A model generated the notes under the pieces. The model ran no database searches, was not told where the DNA came from, and saw only the letters and a program-made list of their open reading frames with translations. From positions 36,156 to 100,155 of the forward strand of contig JAKQDQ010000122.1 of the NCBI GenBank assembly GCA_029573725.1: a stretch of DNA of 64,000 nt, in the 5' to 3' direction. The stretch is from Verrucomicrobiota bacterium (lineage in GTDB: Bacteria > Verrucomicrobiota > Verrucomicrobiia > Limisphaerales > JADLHS01). Each line of letters begins with the position of its first letter. Positions within the stretch are counted from its first letter, which is position 1. Position numbers and translations under genes: made by a program. Below are positions 53,522-62,234 of the stretch, in pieces.

Positions 53522-54322
53522 TCATCCGAAATTCAGCGGCGGCAATGCAGCACCGCGAGGCGGGTGGCCGACCGGCTTCCCGCCTGGCTCGTGAGAGAGG
53601 ATCGTCTCCAACCTCGCATCTCCGTTCAGGCATTTGCTCTCATGAGCCAAGGTTTGAAACGTGTCAGATCCTTCTCTCCATTTGTGGGAGACCCCGGACG
53701 GGATTCGGACGCCGCGAAGATTCATCGCAAAACGAAATTCAAGATGCAGATCGCTGGAATCGCCAGACACAAAGCCGGGATCACCCATCGCCGCCGGTGG
53801 CAGGCTATTGTGACGGCTGAAACAACCGGTCTGCCGTCGTTCCGCTGGCGCGGTTCGGCGGCGCACGCCCTCCGCCCGCGTTCGCGGAAGCCAGAAACCA
53901 TTCAGTGCCAAACCGGGTTCATTCAGGGGCCATGACTTGTGGCTCGCGTCGCCTTGCGGCGCCGTCATGTTGCTGCTCTCGTCGCAGTGGTAGTAGGCGT
54001 GCGCCAGTGCGGATTGCGGCGTGTGGAGTGCGGAATGGTCGGTGCGCGCCAGCAGCCCGCCAATGCCGCCCGCACCTTGCCGCGTGCCGCTCAGGTCGTT
54101 GCCCCGGGTGTAGCTGACCATGGCCAGATTATTCGCATCCCGCTCCTGCACCGTCAACAGGCCATCGTAAACGTGGCGAACCTCGTTCGTCTTCACCCAG
54201 GCGCTCGATTGCCAGGTGTATTCCCGGCGCACGCGCCGACGGCCAAAGGCGTCATACTTGAACTCACTGCGCCAGGCGCCGGCCACGTTCGTGAGGCCAC
54301 AGATTTTGATCTTCACGCTCAT
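53522..54322 (-). pseudogene. Rhs/YD-repeat fragment and degenerate tail
   Basis: The first ~115 codons (54322 down to about 53975) resemble the start of an Rhs core: SEFKYDAFGRRRVRREY, VYDGLLTVQERDANNLAMV and GNDLSGTRQGAGGIGGLLA. The rest of the open frame (KSWPLNEPGLALNGFW onward) has no Rhs features and looks like unselected sequence. There is no upstream repeat region, DPxGL core or toxin end. A relic of a much longer Rhs gene, or a fragment carried in with nearby repeats. Confidence 0.65.
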
Positions 54323-54425
54323 CTCGTGTCATCCAAGGTCAACGCCGATCGTGCGCAGTTGGCGAATTCCAAATTCCCCGGCGTGATCGCCGTTCACTCG
54401 AATAGGTCACCCGCGAATGGTAGCG

Positions 54426-54534
54426 CAGACGTCCCAGTCTGACGTATCGCGGGATTCCAAACCCGCCAACACCTCGAACCAACAAGCAGTCTGCCGATTT
54501 TGGAATGAGCGACACAGCAGGTTGGGAAATTTGC
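54426..54534. repeat. Cluster of three short hairpins (REP-like)
   Basis: Hairpin 1 CAGAC-GTCCCA-GTCTG (54426-54441), hairpin 2 GCGGG-ATTCCAAA-CCCGC (54449-54466) and hairpin 3 GCAGGTT-GGGA-AATTTGC (54517-54534, with G-T pairs). The opening GTAGCGCAGAC and the spaced AGTCTG arms are of a type I recall from intergenic repeats of verrucomicrobial genomes. It lies between the Rhs relic and the phosphoesterase gene. Confidence 0.5.
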
Positions 54535-54633
54535 GCGACACGGGTTTGGTGTGGCGACGCCAATCTCCCGGTAAAATTTCAGGGTTAAATGCGCCATTGC
54601 CCGCGTCGTGAGCCGGAGGGTAAACTCCGTCGC

Positions 54634-57348
54634 ATGATGCAGACACGATTTTCTCTTCTCGGGCTGGCGATCTTCCCCGCGGTGTTGCTCGGTGTGGCCA
54701 CCGGCTGTCGCCATCTGACGGAACCGGCGCCCGTCAACGGCACGAGCGAAACGGTTGGTCAGTTGGGAACCAATCGCTGGTACACGCCGGCCAACCAGAT
54801 TCTCACGCCCGCCGGCCGTCAGGTCGAACTGCCGGGCATGCGACCGCAAGTCCTGGCGCTCAGCCCCGATGGCCGGTTGCTCGTGACCGCCGGCAAGACG
54901 AAGGAACTCGTGGTGGTGGATCCCGGCACGGGTGCGATCCGTCAGCGTGTGCCGTTGCCCTCGGAACAGGAGGCGGCGCCCGCTCCCGACGCGGTTTCCA
55001 CACACATCCTGGAGCCGGACAAGGAGGGACAGGTGAGCTACACCGGCCTCGTGTTTTCGCCGGATGGCAAGCGGCTCTACTTCGCCAACGTCAACGGCAG
55101 CGTCAAAGTGTTTGCGGTTGAGAACGGGACCAACGTGGTGGGGCGGTTCACGATTCCGCTGCCCCCGGCCAACGCGCCGGGTCGCAAACCGGAAATCCCA
55201 TCGGGTCTGGCGCTCTCGCCGGACGGCCGGCGGTTGTATGTGTGCGGCAATCTTTCCAATCGGTTGTTGGAAATGGATCCCACCACCGGCGCGCTGCTCC
55301 GCACCTGGGACGTGGGCGTGGCGCCCTACACCGTGGCGGTCGTTCGCGGCAAGGCTTATGTGAGCAACTGGGGCGGGCGCCGGCCCGACGCGCAGAGCCT
55401 CACCGGTCCGGCGGGGCGCGGCACGTTGGTGCGCGTGGACCCGGTGCGCCACATCGCCAGCGAAGGGTCGGTCTCGGTGATTGACCTCGAGTCCTCGCCC
55501 GGAACCGGCCCGGCACCAACCGAGATTTTGACCGGCCTTCATGCCACCGCCCTGGCGCTCTCGCCCAATGGCCGCTGGCTGGTCGTCGCCAACACCGGCA
55601 GCGACACCTTGAGCGTGCTGGACACGCGCACCGACAAAATCATCGAGACCATCTGGATGCGCCAAAGCCCGGCGGATTTGTTCGGCGCCCAACCCAATGC
55701 GCTGACGTTTGATCCCTCCGGGAAGCGGCTGTTTGTGTGCAATGGAACGCAAAACGCCGTGGCGGTGGTGGATTTCAAACCGGGCGAATCCCGGCCGCGT
55801 GGGTTGATCCCGGTGGGCTGGTTTCCGGGTGACATCGCGTACGACGCCGCGCGCCGGACGCTTTGCGTCGCCAACATCAAGGGGATCGGCTCGACCAAAC
55901 GGTTGAAACCCGGCGACAAGGTGGAGTTCAACTCGCACCAGTATTTCGGCACCCTTTCGCTTGTGCCCGTGCCCGGCCGGCGCGAACTGGCCGCCGATAC
56001 GCGGATTGCCCTGGGCAACATGCGCTACGGTCTGTTGCGCGAGGCACGGCGTCCGGCGCGTCCCGACCAGCCGCTCCGCCCCGTGCCCGAGCGCGTTGGC
56101 GAGCCGAGCGTCTTCAAGCACGTGGTTTATATCATCAAGGAGAACCGCACCTACGATCAGGTGCATGGCGACCTGCCGGAGGGCAATGGCGATCCGTCCC
56201 TCTGCACGTTTGGCGAGCGCATCACACCGAACCAGCACAAGCTGGCGCGTGAATTCGTGCTGCTCGACAACACGTATTGTTCCGGCATCCTCAGCGCCGA
56301 GGGCCATCAGTGGACGGACACGGGCATCTCCACCGATTACATGGAGCGGTCGTTCGCCGGTTTTCCGCGCAGCTATCCCGACGGCATGGAGGATGATGAC
56401 GTGGACGCGCTGGCGTATTCACCCGCCGGTTTCATCTGGGACAATGCGCTGGCGCACGGCAAGACCCTGCGCATCTATGGCGAGTTCGCCGCCACGGAAG
56501 TGCGGTGGACCGACCCGAAGCGCAAGGGCCCAATCCGGTTCGCCGATCACTGGAAGGACTTCACCACCGGCGCGGGCGAAATCCGCATCTGGAGCCGGCC
56601 GACGATTGAATCCATCCGGCCCTACCTGTGTACCAACACGGTGGGCTGGGATCTGGACATTCCGGATCAGTTCCGCGCGCGGGAGTTCATCAAGGAACTG
56701 CGCGCCTACGAAGCCGCCGGCAGCCTGCCCAACTTCCTCATCATCTGCCTGCCCAACAACCACACCAGCGGCACGCGCAAGGGCTCGCCCACGCCAGCGG
56801 CGCAGGTGGCCGACAACGACCTCGCGCTCGGCCACATCGTCGAGGCGCTCAGCCACAGTCCGTTCTGGAAGGAGACATGCATCTTCGTCATCGAGGACGA
56901 TCCGCAGGGCGGCTGGGATCACGTCAGTGGTTATCGCACCACCGCGTACGTCGTCAGCCCGTACACCAGGCGTCACGCGGTGGTGAGCACGCAGTACAAC
57001 CAAACCAGCCTGCTGCGCACCATGGAACTCATGCTGGGCCTCCCGCCGATGAATCAGCTCGACGCGACCGCCACGCCGATGACCGATTGCTTCACCGCCA
57101 CGCCGGATTTCACCCCGTTTCAAGCCGTGGCCAACAACGTGCCGCTGGACGAAATGAATCCCGACCCGAAGGCGATTCGCGATCCCTTGCTGCGCAAGAA
57201 TGCCTACGCGTCCGCCCGCCTGCCCCTGGAAAAAGTGGATGCCTGCCCGGAGGACCAGTTCAACCGCATCCTCTGGTACGCGATGAAAGGCTCGCAAACA
57301 CCGTATCCCGAGTGGGCCATCACGAAGCTGGACGAGGACGACGATTGA
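54634..57348 (+). CDS. YncE-like beta-propeller / phosphoesterase lipoprotein, 904 aa
   Basis: A lipoprotein signal (LLGVATGC lipobox near residue 25-28) is followed by a seven-bladed YVTN/YncE propeller (about 55-470) with repeats such as LALSPDGRLLVTAGK and LAVSPDGRRLYVCG-like blades (LALSPDGRRLYVCGN, LALSPNGRWLVVANTG). The C-terminal half (about 500-880) is a phosphoesterase (PF04185-like) domain: HVVYIIKENRTYDQVHGDL, DNTYCSGILSAEGHQWTD, LPNFLIICLPNNHTSG and FVIEDDPQGGWDHVSGYR. Such fusions act on phosphate esters outside the cell. ATG at 54634 (or 54637); an upstream open frame is not coding. Confidence 0.87.
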   Translation: MMQTRFSLLGLAIFPAVLLGVATGCRHLTEPAPVNGTSETVGQLGTNRWYTPANQILTPAGRQVELPGMRPQVLALSPDGRLLVTAGKTKELVVVDPGTGAIRQRVPLPSEQEAAPAPDAVSTHILEPDKEGQVSYTGLVFSPDGKRLYFANVNGSVKVFAVENGTNVVGRFTIPLPPANAPGRKPEIPSGLALSPDGRRLYVCGNLSNRLLEMDPTTGALLRTWDVGVAPYTVAVVRGKAYVSNWGGRRPDAQSLTGPAGRGTLVRVDPVRHIASEGSVSVIDLESSPGTGPAPTEILTGLHATALALSPNGRWLVVANTGSDTLSVLDTRTDKIIETIWMRQSPADLFGAQPNALTFDPSGKRLFVCNGTQNAVAVVDFKPGESRPRGLIPVGWFPGDIAYDAARRTLCVANIKGIGSTKRLKPGDKVEFNSHQYFGTLSLVPVPGRRELAADTRIALGNMRYGLLREARRPARPDQPLRPVPERVGEPSVFKHVVYIIKENRTYDQVHGDLPEGNGDPSLCTFGERITPNQHKLAREFVLLDNTYCSGILSAEGHQWTDTGISTDYMERSFAGFPRSYPDGMEDDDVDALAYSPAGFIWDNALAHGKTLRIYGEFAATEVRWTDPKRKGPIRFADHWKDFTTGAGEIRIWSRPTIESIRPYLCTNTVGWDLDIPDQFRAREFIKELRAYEAAGSLPNFLIICLPNNHTSGTRKGSPTPAAQVADNDLALGHIVEALSHSPFWKETCIFVIEDDPQGGWDHVSGYRTTAYVVSPYTRRHAVVSTQYNQTSLLRTMELMLGLPPMNQLDATATPMTDCFTATPDFTPFQAVANNVPLDEMNPDPKAIRDPLLRKNAYASARLPLEKVDACPEDQFNRILWYAMKGSQTPYPEWAITKLDEDDD

Positions 57349-57380
57349 ACCTGAAGAACGGCAGTTCGGCCACGGGTGCA

Positions 57381-57486
57381 CACGGATGGACACCACTGCC
57401 AAAGGTTTGCTAGTGGTGGCGCCTGGCTTCTGTTGGTGAGTGACCGGCCCAGGCAAAAATCCGTGTCCATCCGTGTCCATCCGTGG
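57381..57486. repeat. Inverted and tandem copies of an ATCCGTGTCC repeat
   Basis: CACGGATGGACAC (57381-57393) recurs inverted as GTGTCCATCCGTG at 57463-57475 and again at 57473-57485, because TCCGTGTCCA is repeated in tandem. A GCCTGG...CCAGGC pair (57421-57454) sits between the arms. The sequence is of a kind seen repeatedly between genes in verrucomicrobial and planctomycetal genomes, by memory. The arms would fold into a long hairpin after the phosphoesterase gene. Confidence 0.5.
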
Positions 57487-57608
57487 TTAAGAAATCCTGG
57501 TGTCACTTGGTCATTATCTGCCGCGATGGACTTTGTTCTGTCGCCTGGCTCGCGGCTGAGACAATGTCTGGTCGCCGGTACGATGAAGTGCCGCTCCAAA
57601 TTTAGGGA

Positions 57609-59999
57609 ATGACCGATCGCAACCGAACGCGCCTCGAACGCCCAGTCCGAAAACCGGTCTGGTGGAAGCGCCTGTTGAAGGTCGCGTTGGGATTGGTGGC
57701 GGTGGTGTTGGTTTCGGTCGGGGCGTTCGTCGGCGGTTTGACGTTGAAGTACCGGCGCATTGTGGACGCCGAATCCGGCCAGCTTCACACCGCGGTTCAC
57801 GCCGGGACTTACGGCCAGTGGGTGAATCCGTTCATCGGCACCGGCGGCATCCCCTGGGTGTGTGGAAACAATTTTCCGGGAGCGATGGTGCCGTTCGGCA
57901 TGGTGCGACTGGGGCCGGAGACCGCATCCCTGTTGGTCCGGGAACGGGCGTTGAACACGTCCGGCTACTATTACGGCGACGAGCAACTGCTCGGTTTCAG
58001 TCACACGCGACTCAACGGCACGGGCGCGACCGATGGCGGTCATTTTCTCGTGATGCCGGCCACGGACCCGATGGATCCCGCGTCGTTCCGCCGCCGCGGG
58101 TTCACGAAGTTTTCGCACAGCCGGGAAGTTGCTTCGCCCGGCTACTACGCGGTCGAACTGCCCGCGCTGGGGACGTTGGTGGAACTGACGGCCACGCCGC
58201 GCGTGGGCGTGCATCGCTACACGTTCAGCTCGAACTCAACCCCGCATCTCCTGCTCGATGTGATGAATGCGTTGGGCGGCCGGCGCAGCAGCGAGGGCCG
58301 GGTGCGGGTGTTGCCGGAGGCAAACGAAATCGAGGCCTCGGTGCGCACGTTCGGGGCCTTTGCCGGACGGCACGGCGGGACGAAGGTGTATTGCGTCGCG
58401 CGGTTTGATCCACCGTTCGCCTCGTTCGCGACCTGGCGGGATGATTCGCGGCTGCCGGGCCAGCCCGTGGCGGAAGACGGCCGGGTCGGCGCTGACGTGG
58501 GATTTTCATTCTCGAACCGCCCGCCTGTGGTCACGCTCAAGCTCGCCATTTCTTACGTGAGCCTCGCCAATGCGCGCGCCAACCTGGACGCCGAGGCCGG
58601 CACGCGGGGATTCGATGCGATTCTGGCCGGGGCGCAACAGGCGTGGGAGGATCGCCTGTCGCTGATCAAACTTGAGGGAGGCAGCGAGCGGCAGCGCCGG
58701 ATTTTTTACACGGCGTTGTTCCGGGTGTTTCAGATGCCGACGGTGTTCAATGATGTCAACGGCGAGTATCTCGGCTTCGATCGCCAGGTGCATCGGGCCA
58801 CGGATTTTCAGTACTTCACCGACCTGTCGCTGTGGGACACGTTTCGCACCACGCATCCGCTCTACACGTTGATCGCGCCGCGCGACGAGCGGGACATGGT
58901 GGTTTCGTTGCTCGCCATGTGCGAACAAGGCGGCTGGCTGCCGCGCTGGCCGGCGGGGGATGGTTACTCGAACTCGATGCTCGGCACGCCGGCGGACATC
59001 GTCATCGCGGAAACCTACCTGAAGGGCATCCGCGACTTCAACGTGGAGCAGGCGTATCAGGCGATGCGGCAGACGGCGCTGGCGCCGACGCCGCCGGGCG
59101 CGGCGTTTTCCGGACGCGAGGGCGTGGAGCAGTATCTCCGCCACGGCTATTGCCCGTCGGGGCTCATGGAGGAATCCGTGGCGCGCACGCTGGAATTCGC
59201 CTGGGCGGATTCGGCGATCGCGAATCTGGCGACGGCTCTGGGCCGGCGCGAGGACGCCGACTTGTTCCGCGAGCACTCGCGATTTTATCGCAACCTGTGG
59301 AATCCGGCGACGCAGTATTTCCAGCCGCGCGATGCCGCCGGAAAATTCTTCGAGCCGTTCAAGCCGCGGCTCCTGACCTATTTCGACCGGAAGGGTGAGT
59401 TCACGCGGGATTATGTGGAAGGCAGCGCGCTGCAATGGCGGTGGGGCGCGCCCCATGACGCCGAAGGCATGATCGCGTTGTTCCAAAGTCGCGAATACTT
59501 CGTGACGGAATTGAATGACTTTTTCGCCAAATCCAGTCCGGCGCGCGGCGCCTGGCAGCCCGGGCCTTACTACTGGCACGGCAATCAACCGGACATTCAC
59601 GCAGCCTACCTGTTCAACGACGCCGGCCGGCCCGACCTGACGCAAAAATGGGTGCGCTGGATTCTGGAAAACAAATACGGCGACGGCTACGACGGACTGG
59701 ACGGCAACGACGACGGCGGGACGCTCTCCGCCTGGTGCGTGTTCAGCGCGCTGGGCCTGTATCCGGTGGCCGGCTCGGACAAGTATCAACTCGGCGCGCC
59801 GCTGTTCGATCGGGCGGAGGTGAAATTGCAGAATCGTCCGCTGGTGATCGTCGCCGAGAATCATCCGCAGGAAAATCCCTTTGTCGCGAAAGTCTGGCTC
59901 AACGGTATGCTCCTGGATCGCTCCTGGGTCAAACATGCGGAGATCGCGCAGGGCGGCGAGTTGAAGTTCCTGATGAGCACCACACCGGTTGGGCGGTGA
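57609..59999 (+). CDS. GH92 alpha-mannosidase-family protein with Glu to Gln at presumed acid position, 796 aa
   Basis: An N-terminal signal-anchor helix (about 21-45) precedes a full GH92 protein: WVNPFIGTGG, NNFPGAMVPFGMVRLGP, GFSHTRLNGTGATDGGHF, YTALFRVFQMPTVF, YFTDLSLWDTFRTTHPLY and GNDDGGTLSAWCVFSALGLYPV (acidic pair D701/D702 region). Family members are calcium-dependent exo-mannosidases acting outside the cell. The block that normally reads GNEPxHHIxYLYN is here GNQ660PDIHAAYLFN, so the Glu thought to protonate the leaving group is Gln. A similar change is known in a bacterial GH92 that cleaves mannose-1-phosphate diesters. Start at ATG 57609. manC lies 1 kb downstream. Confidence 0.92.
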   Translation: MTDRNRTRLERPVRKPVWWKRLLKVALGLVAVVLVSVGAFVGGLTLKYRRIVDAESGQLHTAVHAGTYGQWVNPFIGTGGIPWVCGNNFPGAMVPFGMVRLGPETASLLVRERALNTSGYYYGDEQLLGFSHTRLNGTGATDGGHFLVMPATDPMDPASFRRRGFTKFSHSREVASPGYYAVELPALGTLVELTATPRVGVHRYTFSSNSTPHLLLDVMNALGGRRSSEGRVRVLPEANEIEASVRTFGAFAGRHGGTKVYCVARFDPPFASFATWRDDSRLPGQPVAEDGRVGADVGFSFSNRPPVVTLKLAISYVSLANARANLDAEAGTRGFDAILAGAQQAWEDRLSLIKLEGGSERQRRIFYTALFRVFQMPTVFNDVNGEYLGFDRQVHRATDFQYFTDLSLWDTFRTTHPLYTLIAPRDERDMVVSLLAMCEQGGWLPRWPAGDGYSNSMLGTPADIVIAETYLKGIRDFNVEQAYQAMRQTALAPTPPGAAFSGREGVEQYLRHGYCPSGLMEESVARTLEFAWADSAIANLATALGRREDADLFREHSRFYRNLWNPATQYFQPRDAAGKFFEPFKPRLLTYFDRKGEFTRDYVEGSALQWRWGAPHDAEGMIALFQSREYFVTELNDFFAKSSPARGAWQPGPYYWHGNQPDIHAAYLFNDAGRPDLTQKWVRWILENKYGDGYDGLDGNDDGGTLSAWCVFSALGLYPVAGSDKYQLGAPLFDRAEVKLQNRPLVIVAENHPQENPFVAKVWLNGMLLDRSWVKHAEIAQGGELKFLMSTTPVGR

Positions 60000-60125
60000 C
60001 ATAAGTCGCGATCATTTGTCGGAGAGCGGCGTCGGCGCCACTTGCGGGTGACAACGACCCGCGAGGGAGCAGGGGTTCGCGAACTTGCCGCTTGCCTCTC
60101 CCGCCGGCGTCCCAACAATGAGGTC

Positions 60126-60923
60126 ATGAATCGCATTGAGGCGCGCTTTGCCGGGCTCCAGCGGCACCAAAAGAAAGCGTTTGTTGTTTACATCGGCGCA
60201 GGGGATCCACATCTGGAAGCGACGCGACAGTTGGCGGTGGCGTTTGATCAAGCGGGGGTGGATGTGTTGGAACTGGGAGTGCCGTTCAGCGATCCCCTGG
60301 CCGATGGCATGGTTAATCAACTGGCCGCCCAACGGGGGTTGGCCGCCGGTACGACCCCGACCCGACTTCTGGAAACGGTGGCGTTGATCCGGCGCGAAGC
60401 GCAAATTCCCATCGTTCTCTACATTTACTTCAATTTGATTCACAAGGTTGGCTTGGAGCAATTCATCAAGGCGGCCGCCGCCGCCGGTGTGGATGGTTTG
60501 CTGGTGCTGGATCTGCCGCCGGAAGAGAGCGGTGAGTACGAGGCGCTGATGGCCAGGCACGGCTTGTGTCAAATCTATCTTGTCGCGCCCACCACCCCGG
60601 AGGCGCGGGTGGCGGTGATCGTCAAACGCGCGGCGGGTTTTGTGTACTATATTTCCCGGGCGGGCGTCACCGGGATGCAGCGGCAGGTGGCGGCGGATCT
60701 GGTGGAGCAGGTGGCCAAAATCCGGAGGCACACACAGTTGCCGATCGTCGTCGGTTTCGGCATTTCGAATCCGGAACAGGCGCGCACCGTCGCCCAGGCG
60801 GCGGACGGCTGCGTCGTCGGCAGTGCGATCGTGAATCAAATCGCCCGGCTCGGAACGGCTCCGGACCTGGTGGTGCGCACCAGGGATTTTGTGCGGACGC
60901 TGGTGGATGCGGTGAAGCGTTGA
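60126..60923 (+). CDS. trpA: Tryptophan synthase alpha subunit, 265 aa
   Basis: Splits indole-3-glycerol phosphate to indole and G3P. Catalytic E49 (VLELGVPFSDP) and D60 (DPLADG) stand at the canonical positions. VDGLLVLDLPPEES and the phosphate-binding loop GFGISNPEQA with GSAIV follow. The loop after D60 reads GMVNQ where most enzymes have GPxIQ. Start at ATG 60126. No trpB or other trp gene is in the window, and manC follows after 104 bp. Confidence 0.95.
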   Translation: MNRIEARFAGLQRHQKKAFVVYIGAGDPHLEATRQLAVAFDQAGVDVLELGVPFSDPLADGMVNQLAAQRGLAAGTTPTRLLETVALIRREAQIPIVLYIYFNLIHKVGLEQFIKAAAAAGVDGLLVLDLPPEESGEYEALMARHGLCQIYLVAPTTPEARVAVIVKRAAGFVYYISRAGVTGMQRQVAADLVEQVAKIRRHTQLPIVVGFGISNPEQARTVAQAADGCVVGSAIVNQIARLGTAPDLVVRTRDFVRTLVDAVKR

Positions 60924-61027
60924 CCGGGCGGGGGAATTTTCGCCACGGACCGGGGCCGGGAGGTTGCATGGCCGATCAGCCGAAAGGGTTTTGCGTTTCT
61001 CTTCCGGGCAGTGTTCAATCCCCGGCA

Positions 61028-62161
61028 ATGAAAAGTGCAGGCACAAATCCGGATCGTTTTGCGGTCATCATGGCGGGCGGACGGGGCGAGCGATTTTGGC
61101 CGGTGAGTCGTGAGGCCACGCCGAAACAGCTGCTCCAGCTGCTCGGCGGGCATTCCTTTTTGCAGGAGGCGGTGGCGCGGGTGGCGCCGCTGGTGCGGGC
61201 CCAAAACATTTTTGTCATCACCAATGCGAGCCAGGTGGCGGCGGTGCGCCGGCAGCTCCCGAAGCTGCCGAAGGAGAACATCATTGGCGAGCCGCTGGGG
61301 CGTGATACCTGCGCGGCGGTGACGCTGGGAGCGGCGCTGGTCGGGGCGCGTTCCACCACGGCGGTCATGGCCGTGCTGCCGGCGGATCATGTGGTGCCGG
61401 AACCGAAGAAATTCCAGCAGACCTTGCAGGACGCATTCACCGTCGCGGCGCAGGGGCAGGCGCTGGTCACGATCGGCATCCCGCCGACCGAGCCGGCGAC
61501 CGGGTATGGGTACATCCGGATTGGCAACCCGCTGCCGGCGCCGGCCGGGGTCAGGAAAATCAAGACCACGTTTTACAAGGCCGAGCAGTTTGTGGAGAAA
61601 CCCAATTTGGATCGGGCGCGGGAATACGCGAACAGCGGCCAGTACCGCTGGAACGCGGGGATGTTCGTCTGGAGTTTTGTCACGATCACCAATGGGCTGG
61701 AGAAACATCAGCCGGAAATGTTTGCCGCCTGCCAGCGTTGGTTCAAGGTGGCCGCCCAGCCGGCGAAGCTGGCCAGGGTCCTGAGCCGCGAATATCCGGA
61801 GATCAAAAAAATCTCGATTGATTACGCGCTGATGGAACACGCCCAGAATGTCGTCTGCGCCGAGGGCGCGTTTGCCTGGGACGATCTCGGCGCGTGGCCG
61901 GCGCTGGCCCGGCATTTGAAGTCCGACGCCGAAGGAAATGTCGCGGTGGCGGATTTTATTCACGTGGATGCCGCGCGCAACATCATTTACGACGCGCGGC
62001 GCAGGGAGCGGCGCACCCCCATTGCCGTCGTGGGGCTGCGCGATGCGATTCTCGTGCAAACCGACGACGCCGTCCTGCTGGCACACAAATCGCAGGCGCA
62101 AAGGGTCAAGGAACTTGTCAAAAAAATCAGCGCCGACAAGCGATTGAAACACCTGGCATAA
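61028..62161 (+). CDS. manC: Mannose-1-phosphate guanylyltransferase, 377 aa
   Basis: Makes GDP-mannose from Man-1-P and GTP, a donor for glycans. N-terminal signature FAVIMAGGRGERFWPVSREATPKQLL (in parts: AGGRGERFWPVSR, PKQLLQLLGG), ENIIGEPLGRDTCAAVTL, VLPADHVV, FVEKPNLDRA, YRWNAGMFVWSF, ISIDYALMEHA and WDDLGAWPAL are typical. It lacks the C-terminal phosphomannose isomerase domain of bifunctional ManC. Start at ATG 61028. Followed by a terminator-like hairpin. Confidence 0.94.
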   Translation: MKSAGTNPDRFAVIMAGGRGERFWPVSREATPKQLLQLLGGHSFLQEAVARVAPLVRAQNIFVITNASQVAAVRRQLPKLPKENIIGEPLGRDTCAAVTLGAALVGARSTTAVMAVLPADHVVPEPKKFQQTLQDAFTVAAQGQALVTIGIPPTEPATGYGYIRIGNPLPAPAGVRKIKTTFYKAEQFVEKPNLDRAREYANSGQYRWNAGMFVWSFVTITNGLEKHQPEMFAACQRWFKVAAQPAKLARVLSREYPEIKKISIDYALMEHAQNVVCAEGAFAWDDLGAWPALARHLKSDAEGNVAVADFIHVDAARNIIYDARRRERRTPIAVVGLRDAILVQTDDAVLLAHKSQAQRVKELVKKISADKRLKHLA

Positions 62162-62167
62162 ATGGAT

Positions 62168-62192
62168 GCCCGGCCGGCGGAGGCCGGGCTTT
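62168..62192 (+). terminator. Rho-independent-like terminator after manC
   Basis: GCCCGGCC and GGCCGGGC form a perfect 8-bp G+C-rich stem with a GGCGGA loop, followed by TTT, 7 bp after the manC stop. The T-run is short. Confidence 0.55.
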
Positions 62193-62234
62193 GCGAGCTT
62201 GCCTTGTGGAGCAGAGCGGCCTTTAATCGCCAGC

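Noticed and set aside
57609..62161. A polysaccharide-utilisation locus around GH92
   Set aside because: There are no SusC/SusD-like genes, transporters or further glycosidases; trpA interrupts the stretch.
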